Assembly (NCBI GenBank): GCA_965223585.1
Contig: CBDCWW010000008.1
Location: 79,325-143,324, forward strand
DNA: 64,000 nucleotides
From: CBDCVN01 sp965223585
GTDB taxonomy: Bacteria > Deinococcota > Deinococci > Deinococcales > Trueperaceae
Reading direction: 5' to 3'
Shown: positions 16,086 to 23,652 of the stretch, piece by piece
Layout of the letters: each line of letters begins with the position of its first letter
Numbering within the stretch: the stretch's first letter is position 1
Translations under genes and position numbers: made by a program
Notes under the pieces: model-generated
Seen by the model: only the letters and a program-made list of their open reading frames with translations
Databases searched by the model: none
Told to the model about the DNA's origin: nothing

Positions 16086-17380
16086 ACTATATCTTCCATG
16101 TCAATTATATTATCTTTCCAGCCCCCCGCTATTTCAGGAGAGTGAGTTGCAACAATAATTTGTGCTGATGAATTTAACTTTTTTACAGAAGAGATAATTT
16201 TCTCTTGCCACTCAATATGAAGGGAAATTTCAGGTTCGTCAGCAAGAAAAACAAAGGGTTGATTTTTTTGTAATAGAGTTTCGATCAGAAGGATTAAGAG
16301 TTGTTTCTCGCCCGATGAAAGGTCAAGTAAATCAATTGATTTACTATCTTTCATTACAAGTAATTTGCCTGTTGAATATTCAATATTTAACTGCTTATCC
16401 ACCATAAACTCAGCAGCAATTTTTAGAAATTGTTTTATTGGCTTGAATATTTCTTGTTTTTCCTTTTCCGCTTCTAAAGAAAGATTGATAATATGTTGCG
16501 TCCTTTTTAATAGAGGAAGAGGCACAATTGACGTTATAGCAAGTTCTAGTCTTTTATCAGGTGGTATGTTTTCCCCCTGATCCAAAACCCTTTTTATATT
16601 TGTCAAACTATCAGTTAATTCTGCAAAATGTTTGTCAATCTTCTGATTTATTTTCTCATCTGAGATGCCGAGTTCCCTGTAAGCTTTGGTAAGTTGCTTT
16701 TTCTGTTTCTGTAACTCAATTCGTGAAGGCATTATATTTCTGTCAAAGCCATCATCAAATAGCATGGATGTCAAAACGTCTTTTTGAAACTTTGACGAAA
16801 CATCTTTCTCTTTTTCTGCAAGACTTAATTGATACGTTGTTAATGCATTGCTTAACTGTTCAATTCGTTTGTCAATAATAGGCCTATGAGTCTGTTTAGC
16901 ACGTCTAAATCCATATATTTCTTCGTCAGTATAGTCGTCATTGGAAATCCTATGCACAGATAAAGAAGCTACGTTTACAACAGCTTCAATCTGATCACGA
17001 ATTTCTAGATACTCTTCTGTTATCCGAGTGGAGTGAGTAACATGATATCTTTCCACGCCTTTTGGGTGTAAAGGAATCCTAAAGCTCTTCTTTCCAATTT
17101 TGAAATTCGCAATATCGTAGGGTCTGTCAGAAACAGATTCCTTTTGAACAGATATGGTTCTTTGCTTACTTTTGTCTTTAAGTTTAATTATGATTTCATC
17201 AAACTGGAGGAAATATAGTAAACCTAGATCAACTCTCAAAACAGCTTGAAGCATATCCATGAAGGTGGTTTTGCCTGTGCCATTCTTACCTATAAGAATG
17301 CTGACATCATCAAAAAAGTTTGTCTTTGCAATATACTTACCCCAGAAGCCTTCAACGCTAACACTTGACACATAAAACAT
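16073..17380 (-). CDS. ariA: AAA ATPase (ABC/OLD-like), PARIS AriA-like
   Basis: About 435 residues. Seen: Walker A LIGKNGTGKTTFMD near residue 35, a coiled central region, the ABC-like signature LSSGEKQLLILL, Walker B FVFLADEPEISLHIEWQ and the switch VATHSPEI. This fits the AAA_15/AAA_21 ATPases that act as sensors in PARIS and OLD-type systems. I place the start at the second ATG (17380), which has GGAGAG five bases upstream; the ATG at 17392 has none. Upstream, a MITE and an IS have landed within 260 bp, which may change expression. Confidence 0.78.
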   Translation of the reverse strand: MFYVSSVSVEGFWGKYIAKTNFFDDVSILIGKNGTGKTTFMDMLQAVLRVDLGLLYFLQFDEIIIKLKDKSKQRTISVQKESVSDRPYDIANFKIGKKSFRIPLHPKGVERYHVTHSTRITEEYLEIRDQIEAVVNVASLSVHRISNDDYTDEEIYGFRRAKQTHRPIIDKRIEQLSNALTTYQLSLAEKEKDVSSKFQKDVLTSMLFDDGFDRNIMPSRIELQKQKKQLTKAYRELGISDEKINQKIDKHFAELTDSLTNIKRVLDQGENIPPDKRLELAITSIVPLPLLKRTQHIINLSLEAEKEKQEIFKPIKQFLKIAAEFMVDKQLNIEYSTGKLLVMKDSKSIDLLDLSSGEKQLLILLIETLLQKNQPFVFLADEPEISLHIEWQEKIISSVKKLNSSAQIIVATHSPEIAGGWKDNIIDMEDIVWAD

Positions 17381-17455
17381 AGCACTCTCCATGTAAGATA
17401 CTTTCTATTAGTTGAAACCATTAATTCAGAATGAACAAGGCAGCATTAAACATTA

Positions 17456-17614
17456 GACTTGTTCAGAAATAAGCTAGCGTGCATTATAAAATGTACAATT
17501 GCCCAATTTAAAGCTCCGGAAATGCAAAATGTAACAGCTAAGTCTTAGCAAGGGTACGAATCTTTTATCTAATGAGTCAACTATTTGGTCCATCATTTTG
17601 TTTCCGAACAACTC
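17456..17614. mobile_element. MITE, 159 bp, copy 1
   Basis: Essentially identical to 19697-19855. Ends GACTTGTTCAGAAAT and, inverted, GAGTTGTTCGGAAAC form terminal inverted repeats; both copies are flanked by TA. It carries no ORF. Its ends differ from those of the neighbouring transposase element, so the mobilising transposase is elsewhere. Confidence 0.82.
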
Positions 17615-17682
17615 TATTAGTTACCATGTAGGATGACCGGCGATATAAGTTGATTATTTGAGAATCAATTATCATATGGGTA

Positions 17683-18264
17683 ATGAACCCATATAGTGAG
17701 CAAGTTGAAAAACATATGCAAAGGTATTATGAATCTTTATCTGAAAAAGATAGACGACGCTATGCTGCTGTAGAAGCGGAGAAGCTAGGTCATGGTGGAA
17801 TAACATATGTCAGTCAGTTGCTAAAGTGTAGCCCTAATACCATAAAAATAGGATTAGCAGAGCTTGACGATGAGCAAATCTTGTCCCAAACTAGAATTCG
17901 CCAAGAAGGTGGAGGACGTAAGTCTGTCATTGAAAATAACCAAGAGCTTGAGTTAGCTTTCTTGCAAATTATTGATCAATATACTGCTGGCTCACCCATG
18001 GATCAAAAGATCAAATGGACCTATTTAAACCAGCGTGAATTAACTCAGTTTCTAAAAGAGCAAGGCTTTCAGATAAGTGAAAAACTGGTGGTTCAACTGC
18101 TTGAAAAACACAAATTTCGTAAACGTAAGGCAAAGAAAGTGATGAGTGCTAAGGAGTGCATAGATCGTGATGATCAATTCAAGAATATTGCTAAATTAAA
18201 AGAAGATTATCAAACTGCTAGACAACCAGTTATTAGCATGGACAGTAAAAAAAAGAGCCTATAG
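17683..18264 (+). CDS. ISAzo13 family transposase, N-terminal part (orfA)
   Basis: A 193-residue HTH-containing part: RRYAAVEAEKLGHGGITYVS and QLLKCSPNTIKIGLAEL are the usual ISAzo13 N-terminal helices, followed by GGGRKSVIE. It ends MDSKKKSL just after AAAAAAAAG. The downstream frame continues exactly where the family alignment expects (KKKEPIGALYRNGK), so the full transposase of about 400 residues needs a -1 frameshift on the A-run. Confidence 0.88.
   Translation: MNPYSEQVEKHMQRYYESLSEKDRRRYAAVEAEKLGHGGITYVSQLLKCSPNTIKIGLAELDDEQILSQTRIRQEGGGRKSVIENNQELELAFLQIIDQYTAGSPMDQKIKWTYLNQRELTQFLKEQGFQISEKLVVQLLEKHKFRKRKAKKVMSAKECIDRDDQFKNIAKLKEDYQTARQPVISMDSKKKSL
18247..18255 (+). promoter_or_regulatory. 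Putative programmed -1 frameshift site in the transposase
   Basis: Eight A followed by G. In frame the codons are AAA AAA AAG, giving the slippery heptamer A_AAA_AAG. One base of backward slip (or one extra transcribed A) fuses orfA to orfB. The same site occurs in copy 2 at 37501-37509, which argues for function rather than sequencing error. Confidence 0.7.
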
Positions 18265-18269
18265 GTGCT

Positions 18270-18881
18270 TTGTATAGAAACGGTAAAGTGTATAGCCAAC
18301 AAGCAATAAAAGTTTATGATCATGATTTCTACTCTTTGGCTGAGGCAATAGCTATTCCTCATGGCATTTATGATTTAAGGTATAATCTTGGCTACATAAC
18401 CATTAATACCAGTCATGACACCAGCGAGTTTGCTTGTGACTGTGTTCGTTTATGGTGGCAAAATCACGCAATTAAACTCTATGCTCACAGCAAAAAATTG
18501 CTAATATTGTGTGACTGTGGAGGTAGCAATAATTCTCGACACTACATATTCAAAGAAGCACTACAAAATCTTGCCAATGACCTTGGTTTATCCATACGTA
18601 TAGCACATTATCCACCCTATAGTTCCAAGTATAATCCTATAGAACATCGTTTATTCCCTCATGTAACTCGTGCTTGCCAAGGAGTTATACTAGATTCCGT
18701 GGAAATCCTCAAGATGCTTATATCTAGAACAGAAACTAAAACAGGACTTAAGGTTTTTGTAAATGTCATAGATAAGCACTATAAGAAAGGGCAAAAAGCT
18801 GATGAAAATTTCAAACAGGCAATGCCCATTGTTTTTGATGATTTTTTACCATCTTGGAATTACACTGCTGTTCCCCAATAA
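18270..18881 (+). CDS. ISAzo13 family transposase, catalytic part (orfB)
   Basis: A 203-residue DDE catalytic half. Seen: LLILCDCGGSNNSRHYIFKE (second Asp region) and the family hallmark HYPPYSSKYNPIEHRLFPHV with the catalytic Glu. The TTG at 18270 is only the first codon after the stop of the other frame; the protein is probably made as an orfA-orfB fusion. Confidence 0.88.
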   Translation: MYRNGKVYSQQAIKVYDHDFYSLAEAIAIPHGIYDLRYNLGYITINTSHDTSEFACDCVRLWWQNHAIKLYAHSKKLLILCDCGGSNNSRHYIFKEALQNLANDLGLSIRIAHYPPYSSKYNPIEHRLFPHVTRACQGVILDSVEILKMLISRTETKTGLKVFVNVIDKHYKKGQKADENFKQAMPIVFDDFLPSWNYTAVPQ

Positions 18882-19005
18882 TTTTGAAATGCTCAAGTTA
18901 TTTCGCCGACGATCCTAAATACCTTAAAATATATTCAAATTCTACCTTAATTTATAGATACATAATCCTTAATCAAATTTTATAGAATCTTTACAATAGC
19001 CTATT

Positions 19006-19026
19006 TAACTAGTATTGAACACCTAA
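19006..19026 (-). repeat. attI-end sequence fused to attC site 4
   Basis: The 21 bases read TAACTAGTATTGAACACCTAA on the plus strand and are shared exactly with the attI ends of leader A (21091-21111) and leader B (41748-41768). Here they join attC site 4 directly, without the rest of the leader. It looks like the scar of a cassette inserted at a second core (TTAGGT) within attI. Confidence 0.65.
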
Positions 19027-19133
19027 CGCTACTAAGCTCAGGGGTGCTCACTTCTGCGTACTCCCCATTTAACTGAGTTCCATACTTGATTTGGCCACCC
19101 GTGTGAGCATCCCGCTGCAGCGGTGGGTTAGAC
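19021..19133 (-). repeat. Integron attC site 4
   Basis: 113 bp from ACCTAAC (19021) to GTTAGAC (19133), consensus boxes at both ends. Arms CTCAGGGGTGCTCAC and GTGTGAGCATCCC pair imperfectly. It belongs to the GTGTGAGC class shared with sites 5 and 8 and ends the cassette of the 158-residue unknown protein. Confidence 0.88.
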
Positions 19134-19185
19134 AATGCCTTCACCAACACTAACTTGGGTTACAACTAAGTCATAAGTACGTTTG

Positions 19186-19662
19186 TTATGCCCTAAAATG
19201 ACTCTTCACCTGCTTCCTAAGTTCGATAATTGCACCACGACGCCATAATGAACGAGGGTCATCTGAAGCATATTCCCAAAATATTGACTTAAGTATGTTA
19301 CGAATCTGATAGTGGACAGGATCAAAAAAACCACTTGAACGCCCATTAGGGCCATCAACAATCCAACCTGAACAGGAGAATTCAATCAACACTATAATAT
19401 TTCCCCTCACCCCAGTCATTTGGAAAGATGCTGTTGGTCGAGGAAGACATCTTTTCCTTGGAAAACACCATGAATTTGGATCTAGTAGTAAGCCTATGAA
19501 TTGAGTGATAGTGTGTGTATCCATTTTACGTGGAGATGTCAACTGAACAGGATACCCTTCTGTTGAATAAGGGTCAATAAGTTCACAAGTGCCAGTTGTC
19601 AAAGTGCTGATTGCACCAACTGTTGCTGACTTGAGAATTGTATTGATATCGTTATGTTGCAT
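19186..19662 (-). CDS. Hypothetical cassette protein, 158 aa
   Basis: No family recognised. No signal peptide or membrane segment; a Trp/Pro-rich middle (SWCFPRKRCLPRPTASF) precedes a possible strand-turn-strand (RGNIIVLIEFSCSGWIVDG) and a basic C-terminus (RRGAIIELRKQVKSHFR). It lies between attC sites 4 and 5, i.e. one complete cassette. No clear Shine-Dalgarno before the ATG, as with the FRG cassette gene. Function unknown. Confidence 0.65.
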   Translation of the reverse strand: MQHNDINTILKSATVGAISTLTTGTCELIDPYSTEGYPVQLTSPRKMDTHTITQFIGLLLDPNSWCFPRKRCLPRPTASFQMTGVRGNIIVLIEFSCSGWIVDGPNGRSSGFFDPVHYQIRNILKSIFWEYASDDPRSLWRRGAIIELRKQVKSHFRA

Positions 19663-19682
19663 GTACTTACGGGTTTATAGGG

Positions 19683-19959
19683 GGCTAACGTCAATAGACT
19701 TGTTCAGAAATAAGCTAGCGTGCATTATAAAATGTACAATTGCCCAATTTAAAGCTCCGGAAATGCAAAATGTAACAGCTAAGTCTTAGCAAGGGTACGA
19801 ATCTTTTATCTAATGAGTCAACTATTTGGTCCATCATTTTGTTTCCGAACAACTCTAATAAGCTCAGGGGTGCTCACTTCTACGTACACCTAATTTAACT
19901 GAGTTCTAGACTTGATTTGAGCCCTCGTGTGAGCATCCCACTGTAGCGTGCGGTTAGAC
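19683..19959 (-). repeat. Integron attC site 5, split by a MITE
   Basis: GGCTAAC at 19683-19689 and GTTAGAC at 19953-19959 delimit the site. The MITE at 19697-19855 plus its TA duplication (161 bp) lie inside. Without them the site is 116 bp and matches the other GTGTGAGC-class sites (CTCAGGGGTGCTCAC at 19863). The insertion breaks one arm near the core box, so this cassette is probably frozen in place. Confidence 0.82.
19697..19855. mobile_element. MITE, 159 bp, copy 2
   Basis: Same length, ends and sequence as copy 1 (17456-17614), flanked by TA duplications. It landed within attC site 5, 7 bp after the core box. Confidence 0.82.
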
Positions 19960-20197
19960 AATGCCTTCACCAGCACAAATTCCGATAACTACTAATTCTG
20001 TTGCCATTTTAAGATTTGCTCCCATAAGTTTTCCAACGATATTCATTCAACAACTTCTCCAAAATTACTTTGTAACTACAGTAGACTAGTGTCTAGATAG
20101 GTCTTAATGTTTACTGCTGGTTGGACTCGAGCAATTTAAACAAAACCATCTTAAAAAACCTTGAGAACGAGTTAATTCGCTCAAGTTAACAAAGTAA
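19960..20197. other. Cassette 3' non-coding region
   Basis: No ORF. The bases after the attC box (AATGCCTTCACCAGCACAA) recur after site 4, and AACAAAACCATCTTAA at about 20138 recurs near 39165 in array 2, so cassettes of the two arrays share non-coding ends. Contains CTCGAG at about 20125, the only copy in array 1. Confidence 0.45.
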
Positions 20198-21049
20198 TTA
20201 CTTTCCATATATTCTTAGTTTAGTCAAGTCTGACAAAGAGCTTACATCACTTACTTGCGTATTATAGAGGGAAAACTCCTGCAAGTTAGTTAAGCCTGAC
20301 AAAGAACTTATATCACTTACTTGCGTATAAGAGAGGTAAAGCTCCTGCAAGTTAGTTGAGCCTGACAGAGAACTTATATCACTTACTGACGTATTATAAA
20401 GGGAAAGCCTCTGCAAATTAGTTAAGCTTGACAGAGAACTTATATCACTTACTGATGTGTGATTGAGGTAAAGCTCCTGCAAGTTAGTTAAGTCTGACAG
20501 AGAACTTATATCACTTACTGATGTGTGATTGAGGTAAAGCTGTTGTAAATTAGCAAACCATTCTGGAGACAAATTAACAAAAAAACTATCCAACTCTTCC
20601 TGAGATTCTAAGTCGATTCTTTCAATTTCTAACAGGTGTCCAACAGTTAATACTTCATTTTCTTCTAATTTCAAATGCCTAGCAATTAATTCTCTTTGCA
20701 AGGGTTCCTCTATATCAATATTCTGTTTGTAATTATTAGCATGACCTACAAGGAAATCATGTTTCTCTTTTATTGCCACATTAAGTAATTGAAGAGATTC
20801 TTTAGGAATTTTGCTTGTGGCGTTCAGAATACAATCTGCATCACGTATATCTTTTACAAAGCAAGTAACCGCCTCAAACATAGCTCCTAACACTAATCTT
20901 TCTTCAGTCTCTTGATATACAATTTTTTCTAAATAATTAACATGTTGAGAATGTGTTATAGAAGTTGTACAAAGTATAAGAGTAAATAGTGTAATTATAC
21001 CTAGTGGTATTTTTGTCCTTCTAGATGTAAGAAAAAATGTTAAAAACAC
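20198..21049 (-). CDS. Secreted leucine-rich-repeat protein (cassette gene)
   Basis: A 283-residue protein with an N-terminal hydrophobic segment (IPLGIITLFTLILCTTSI), probably a signal peptide, a helical domain rich in Glu and Lys (about residues 40-160), then five to six 22-residue internalin-type LRRs built on LTNLQELYLNHTSVSDISSL. The repeats are nearly identical at DNA level (66-bp unit), so they can expand or contract by slippage. First gene of array 1, nearest the promoter. Probably binds a protein partner outside the cytoplasm; the ligand is unknown. Confidence 0.82.
   Translation of the reverse strand: MFLTFFLTSRRTKIPLGIITLFTLILCTTSITHSQHVNYLEKIVYQETEERLVLGAMFEAVTCFVKDIRDADCILNATSKIPKESLQLLNVAIKEKHDFLVGHANNYKQNIDIEEPLQRELIARHLKLEENEVLTVGHLLEIERIDLESQEELDSFFVNLSPEWFANLQQLYLNHTSVSDISSLSDLTNLQELYLNHTSVSDISSLSSLTNLQRLSLYNTSVSDISSLSGSTNLQELYLSYTQVSDISSLSGLTNLQEFSLYNTQVSDVSSLSDLTKLRIYGK
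20215..20550 (-). repeat. 66-bp tandem repeats inside the LRR gene
   Basis: The phrase GCAAGTTAGTTAAG-like recurs at 20281, 20347, 20413, 20479 and 20545, exactly 66 bp apart, matching the 22-residue LRR period. Confidence 0.8.
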
Positions 21050-21087
21050 AGCTTTTTGTCCAAATTCTTAGCACTCACCAACGCAGC

Positions 21088-21515
21088 GTCTAACTAGTAT
21101 TGAACACCTAAATAGGAATCTAATAATAAACAATTCACTACTTTTATATTTGATAAATCCCCGTGCCACATTCACATACCTAAAATAAATAATTCTAAAT
21201 CTAAACTGATTATTGCACCAAAAATGACTTTAAGTCAAATTTAATAGGCCAATTTGGGAAATAAACCAAATATATACCCCAAATTAGGGGTCATAAATAT
21301 ATTATAAGGACATTAGTGTCTTTTGATTTTTTTAATAGGACAATATTGGGATTAAGTTCAATATTTTGCCACTTTTGGGGTATAACACTTTAAATTTAAT
21401 TGGACTTAGTGTTTGATATGTAGATCTAGAAGCAAAAATTGCCACCTTAATTATTATTATTTATGAGCAATTACACCTAATTGAAATGGGAATAAAAATG
21501 TCAAAACCAAAACTC
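21088..21515 (-). promoter_or_regulatory. Integron leader A: attI-like site plus array promoter
   Basis: About 427 bp nearly identical to 41746-42173. On the minus strand it ends TTAGGTGTTCAATACTA then GTTAGAC (21088-21094), a core box at the exact junction with the first cassette, as in attI. Upstream lie the conserved promoter (21209-21238), palindrome-like CCCCAAATT motifs and a repeated GACTTTAAGTC block. No integron integrase gene is adjacent: the next gene on the far side encodes a PAP2 phosphatase. Confidence 0.8.
21209..21238 (-). promoter_or_regulatory. Pc-like promoter of array 1
   Basis: Minus strand: -35 TTGACT (21233-21238), 18-bp spacer, -10 AATAAT (21209-21214), pointing into the cassettes. 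The same boxes and spacing occur in leader B. It lies about 120 bp upstream of the attI core, a usual place for a cassette promoter. Confidence 0.7.
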
Positions 21516-21553
21516 TGTAGGCGTATCTCTAATCGTGATAGAGTGATTCACAA

Positions 21554-22402
21554 ATGGAAATCATATCTCTATTACAAAGTTTCGCCACTCCTTGGCTAGA
21601 TAATTTTTTTCTGCTAGTTACCCATATTGGTTCAGAGCAAGTCTTTATTTGTCTCCTTGTTACCCTTTACCTAGCTTTTGATAGCCGCATTGCCCAACGC
21701 CTTGGCATTTACTCCCTACTGGGGTACTATCTTAATTTTCATTTAAAAGGTTTGTTTAATACTCCAAGGCCTTTTGAGATTGACCCAAGTGTGTTACGCA
21801 GTGAAGCAGCAGGTGAAACAGGCCTTGGCGCAGGTATTCCTAGCGGTCATGCTCAAGCTGCTATAACCTTTTGGGGACTTCTTGCTTTTTATTTTCGTAA
21901 AAGTTGGCTTTATCCTCTGTGTGCACTTATTATTATCCTTATTTCTTTAAGTCGTATTTACTTAGGGGTTCATTTTCCTATAGATGTCTTAGTTGGGCTC
22001 CTTATAGGAAGTATGATTGTTGCCTTTGCACTTGCCTTTGATTACTATACACGCAACCTTTCTATAAATAAAATACTTTTGCTTTTTCTAGGCATAACTT
22101 TACCTTTTTTACTGCACTTGTTTTTACCTACAGTAGGCTCAGAACAGCTCTTAGGGTCACTAGCTGCTTTTATTACTGGACCTAGTATTTTAAAACATCG
22201 CACTGATGGAGCTGTTGTACCAAGGATTATAACTGCTTTGTTGGGTTTAGTGTTGGTATTTGGTGTACTTATTGGCTCGAGCTTATTCATCCCTGAAAAT
22301 ATAAAATCCAATACTTATTTTGGATTTTTCCGTTACCTTATAATTGGCTATACAGCTACATTGCTAGCCCCTTGGCTAGCAAAGCGTGTTGGCCTTAGGT
22401 AA
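21554..22402 (+). CDS. PAP2-family membrane phosphatase
   Basis: A 282-residue integral membrane protein with the three PAP2 motifs in order: KGLFNTPRPF, IPSGHAQA and SRIYLGVHFPIDVLVG; the His residues of the second and third form and attack the phospho-intermediate. After the third motif come further membrane segments to the C-terminus. Members dephosphorylate undecaprenyl pyrophosphate or phosphatidic acid; which applies here is not readable. Chromosomal gene immediately beyond leader A. Confidence 0.9.
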   Translation: MEIISLLQSFATPWLDNFFLLVTHIGSEQVFICLLVTLYLAFDSRIAQRLGIYSLLGYYLNFHLKGLFNTPRPFEIDPSVLRSEAAGETGLGAGIPSGHAQAAITFWGLLAFYFRKSWLYPLCALIIILISLSRIYLGVHFPIDVLVGLLIGSMIVAFALAFDYYTRNLSINKILLLFLGITLPFLLHLFLPTVGSEQLLGSLAAFITGPSILKHRTDGAVVPRIITALLGLVLVFGVLIGSSLFIPENIKSNTYFGFFRYLIIGYTATLLAPWLAKRVGLR

Positions 22403-22485
22403 AATAACAAAAATACTTGTAATGTTTATGTAATAGCTATTTTCTTAAATTTGATTAGGATTATTTAATGTAGGTATGAGCACAC

Positions 22486-23652
22486 ATGAGTCTAAAATCA
22501 CATAGAAATTTAGAAACTTTCAAATACCAAACTGATCTTGGGTGGTCTTGTAACAATTTCCCAGACTTGGATTCAGATAATACCTTAGTCCTTATTTTTG
22601 GTGCTAAGGAATTTGTTGATTCTCCAAAAGCTATTTCAGAAGTTGTCCAAGCTTTTCCAAAATCGCACATTCTCGGTTGCTCTACAGCTGGTGAAATCTT
22701 TGGCTGTAATGTGGAAGATAAATCCCTTTCTGTAGGAGTTATGCGTTTTAATCATACACGTTTAAAAACAGTTTATGCCTATGCAAAATCAGCTAATGAC
22801 TCTTATGAGTCAGGTAAAAGTATTGCTGAAAGATTAATGCAGATGGATGGTTCTGATTTACGTGGAGTTATGATTCTTTCTGATGGTTCTAATGTTAATG
22901 GTAGTGAGCTAATTCGTGGGCTTAATTCCATTTTGCCTGACTCTGTAGTTGTTACAGGAGGCCTTGCTGGTGATGGCGATCGCTTTGAGAAAACTTGGGT
23001 TTTGAAAGAGAAAATCCCTCAATTCGGTATCATTTCAGCTATAGGTTTTTATGGTGGGCGCATTAAACTCCACCATGGTTCAAAAGGTGGCTGGGATATT
23101 TTTGGTATAGAAAGACGTGTGACTCGATCAAAGGCCAATGTCTTGTATGAATTAGATAGGAAGCCTGCTCTAGAGCTTTACAAAAAATACTTAGGTGATA
23201 GGGCAGCAGACTTACCAGCTTCAGCTTTACTTTTCCCTTTATCGATAAGGCTAAATCCTAATGATGAGAAACAAGTAGTACGTACAGTACTGAACATCAA
23301 TGAGGAAGAGGGATCTATGACCTTTGCAGGTGATGTTCCTGAGGGAGCTATGGTTCAGTTAATGAAGGCAAATTTTGATAGACTCATTGATGGAGCTACT
23401 GAGGCAGCTATTATGTCACTTAAAGAAGGCGGTTTCACAGGTGAGCGACTTTGTGTTGCCATTAGTTGTGTAGGAAGACGCCTTGTTTTAGGACAGCGTT
23501 CTGAAGAAGAGCTTGAAGCAACTTTAGATGTTCTACCTCAAAACACGAAGCAAATAGGCTTTTACTCTTATGGAGAGATTTCTCCTTATGCTTCTGGACA
23601 TTGTGACTTACACAATCAAACCATGACATTAACGGTTATTTATGAATGCTGA
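22486..23652 (+). CDS. FIST sensory domain protein
   Basis: A 388-residue FIST_N plus FIST_C protein. Seen: LGCSTAGEIFG near residue 65, VVVTGGLAGDGDRFEKTWV near 150, and the C-terminal GFYSYGEISPYASGHCDLHNQTMTLTV typical of FIST_C. FIST proteins are thought to bind small ligands, possibly amino acids, and pass the signal to a partner. The stop overlaps by 11 bp the start of a PAS-GGDEF-EAL protein, a common pairing, so this is probably the sensor of a cyclic-di-GMP switch. Confidence 0.92.
   Translation: MSLKSHRNLETFKYQTDLGWSCNNFPDLDSDNTLVLIFGAKEFVDSPKAISEVVQAFPKSHILGCSTAGEIFGCNVEDKSLSVGVMRFNHTRLKTVYAYAKSANDSYESGKSIAERLMQMDGSDLRGVMILSDGSNVNGSELIRGLNSILPDSVVVTGGLAGDGDRFEKTWVLKEKIPQFGIISAIGFYGGRIKLHHGSKGGWDIFGIERRVTRSKANVLYELDRKPALELYKKYLGDRAADLPASALLFPLSIRLNPNDEKQVVRTVLNINEEEGSMTFAGDVPEGAMVQLMKANFDRLIDGATEAAIMSLKEGGFTGERLCVAISCVGRRLVLGQRSEEELEATLDVLPQNTKQIGFYSYGEISPYASGHCDLHNQTMTLTVIYEC

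Larger units (their letters stand above)
17631..18915 (+). mobile_element. ISAzo13-like insertion sequence, copy 1 (1285 bp)
   Basis: Ends GGATGACCGGCGATATAAGT and, inverted from the right, GGATCGTCGGCGAAATAACT are imperfect terminal repeats; TA flanks both sides. It contains two overlapping-frame ORFs joined by an A-run. A copy of the same length with the same protein reading lies at 36885-38169. Both copies sit inside the cassette arrays. Confidence 0.88.

Noticed and set aside
20215..20550. 66-bp repeats as a CRISPR array
   Set aside because: No unique spacers; the repeats are in frame and encode 22-residue LRRs.
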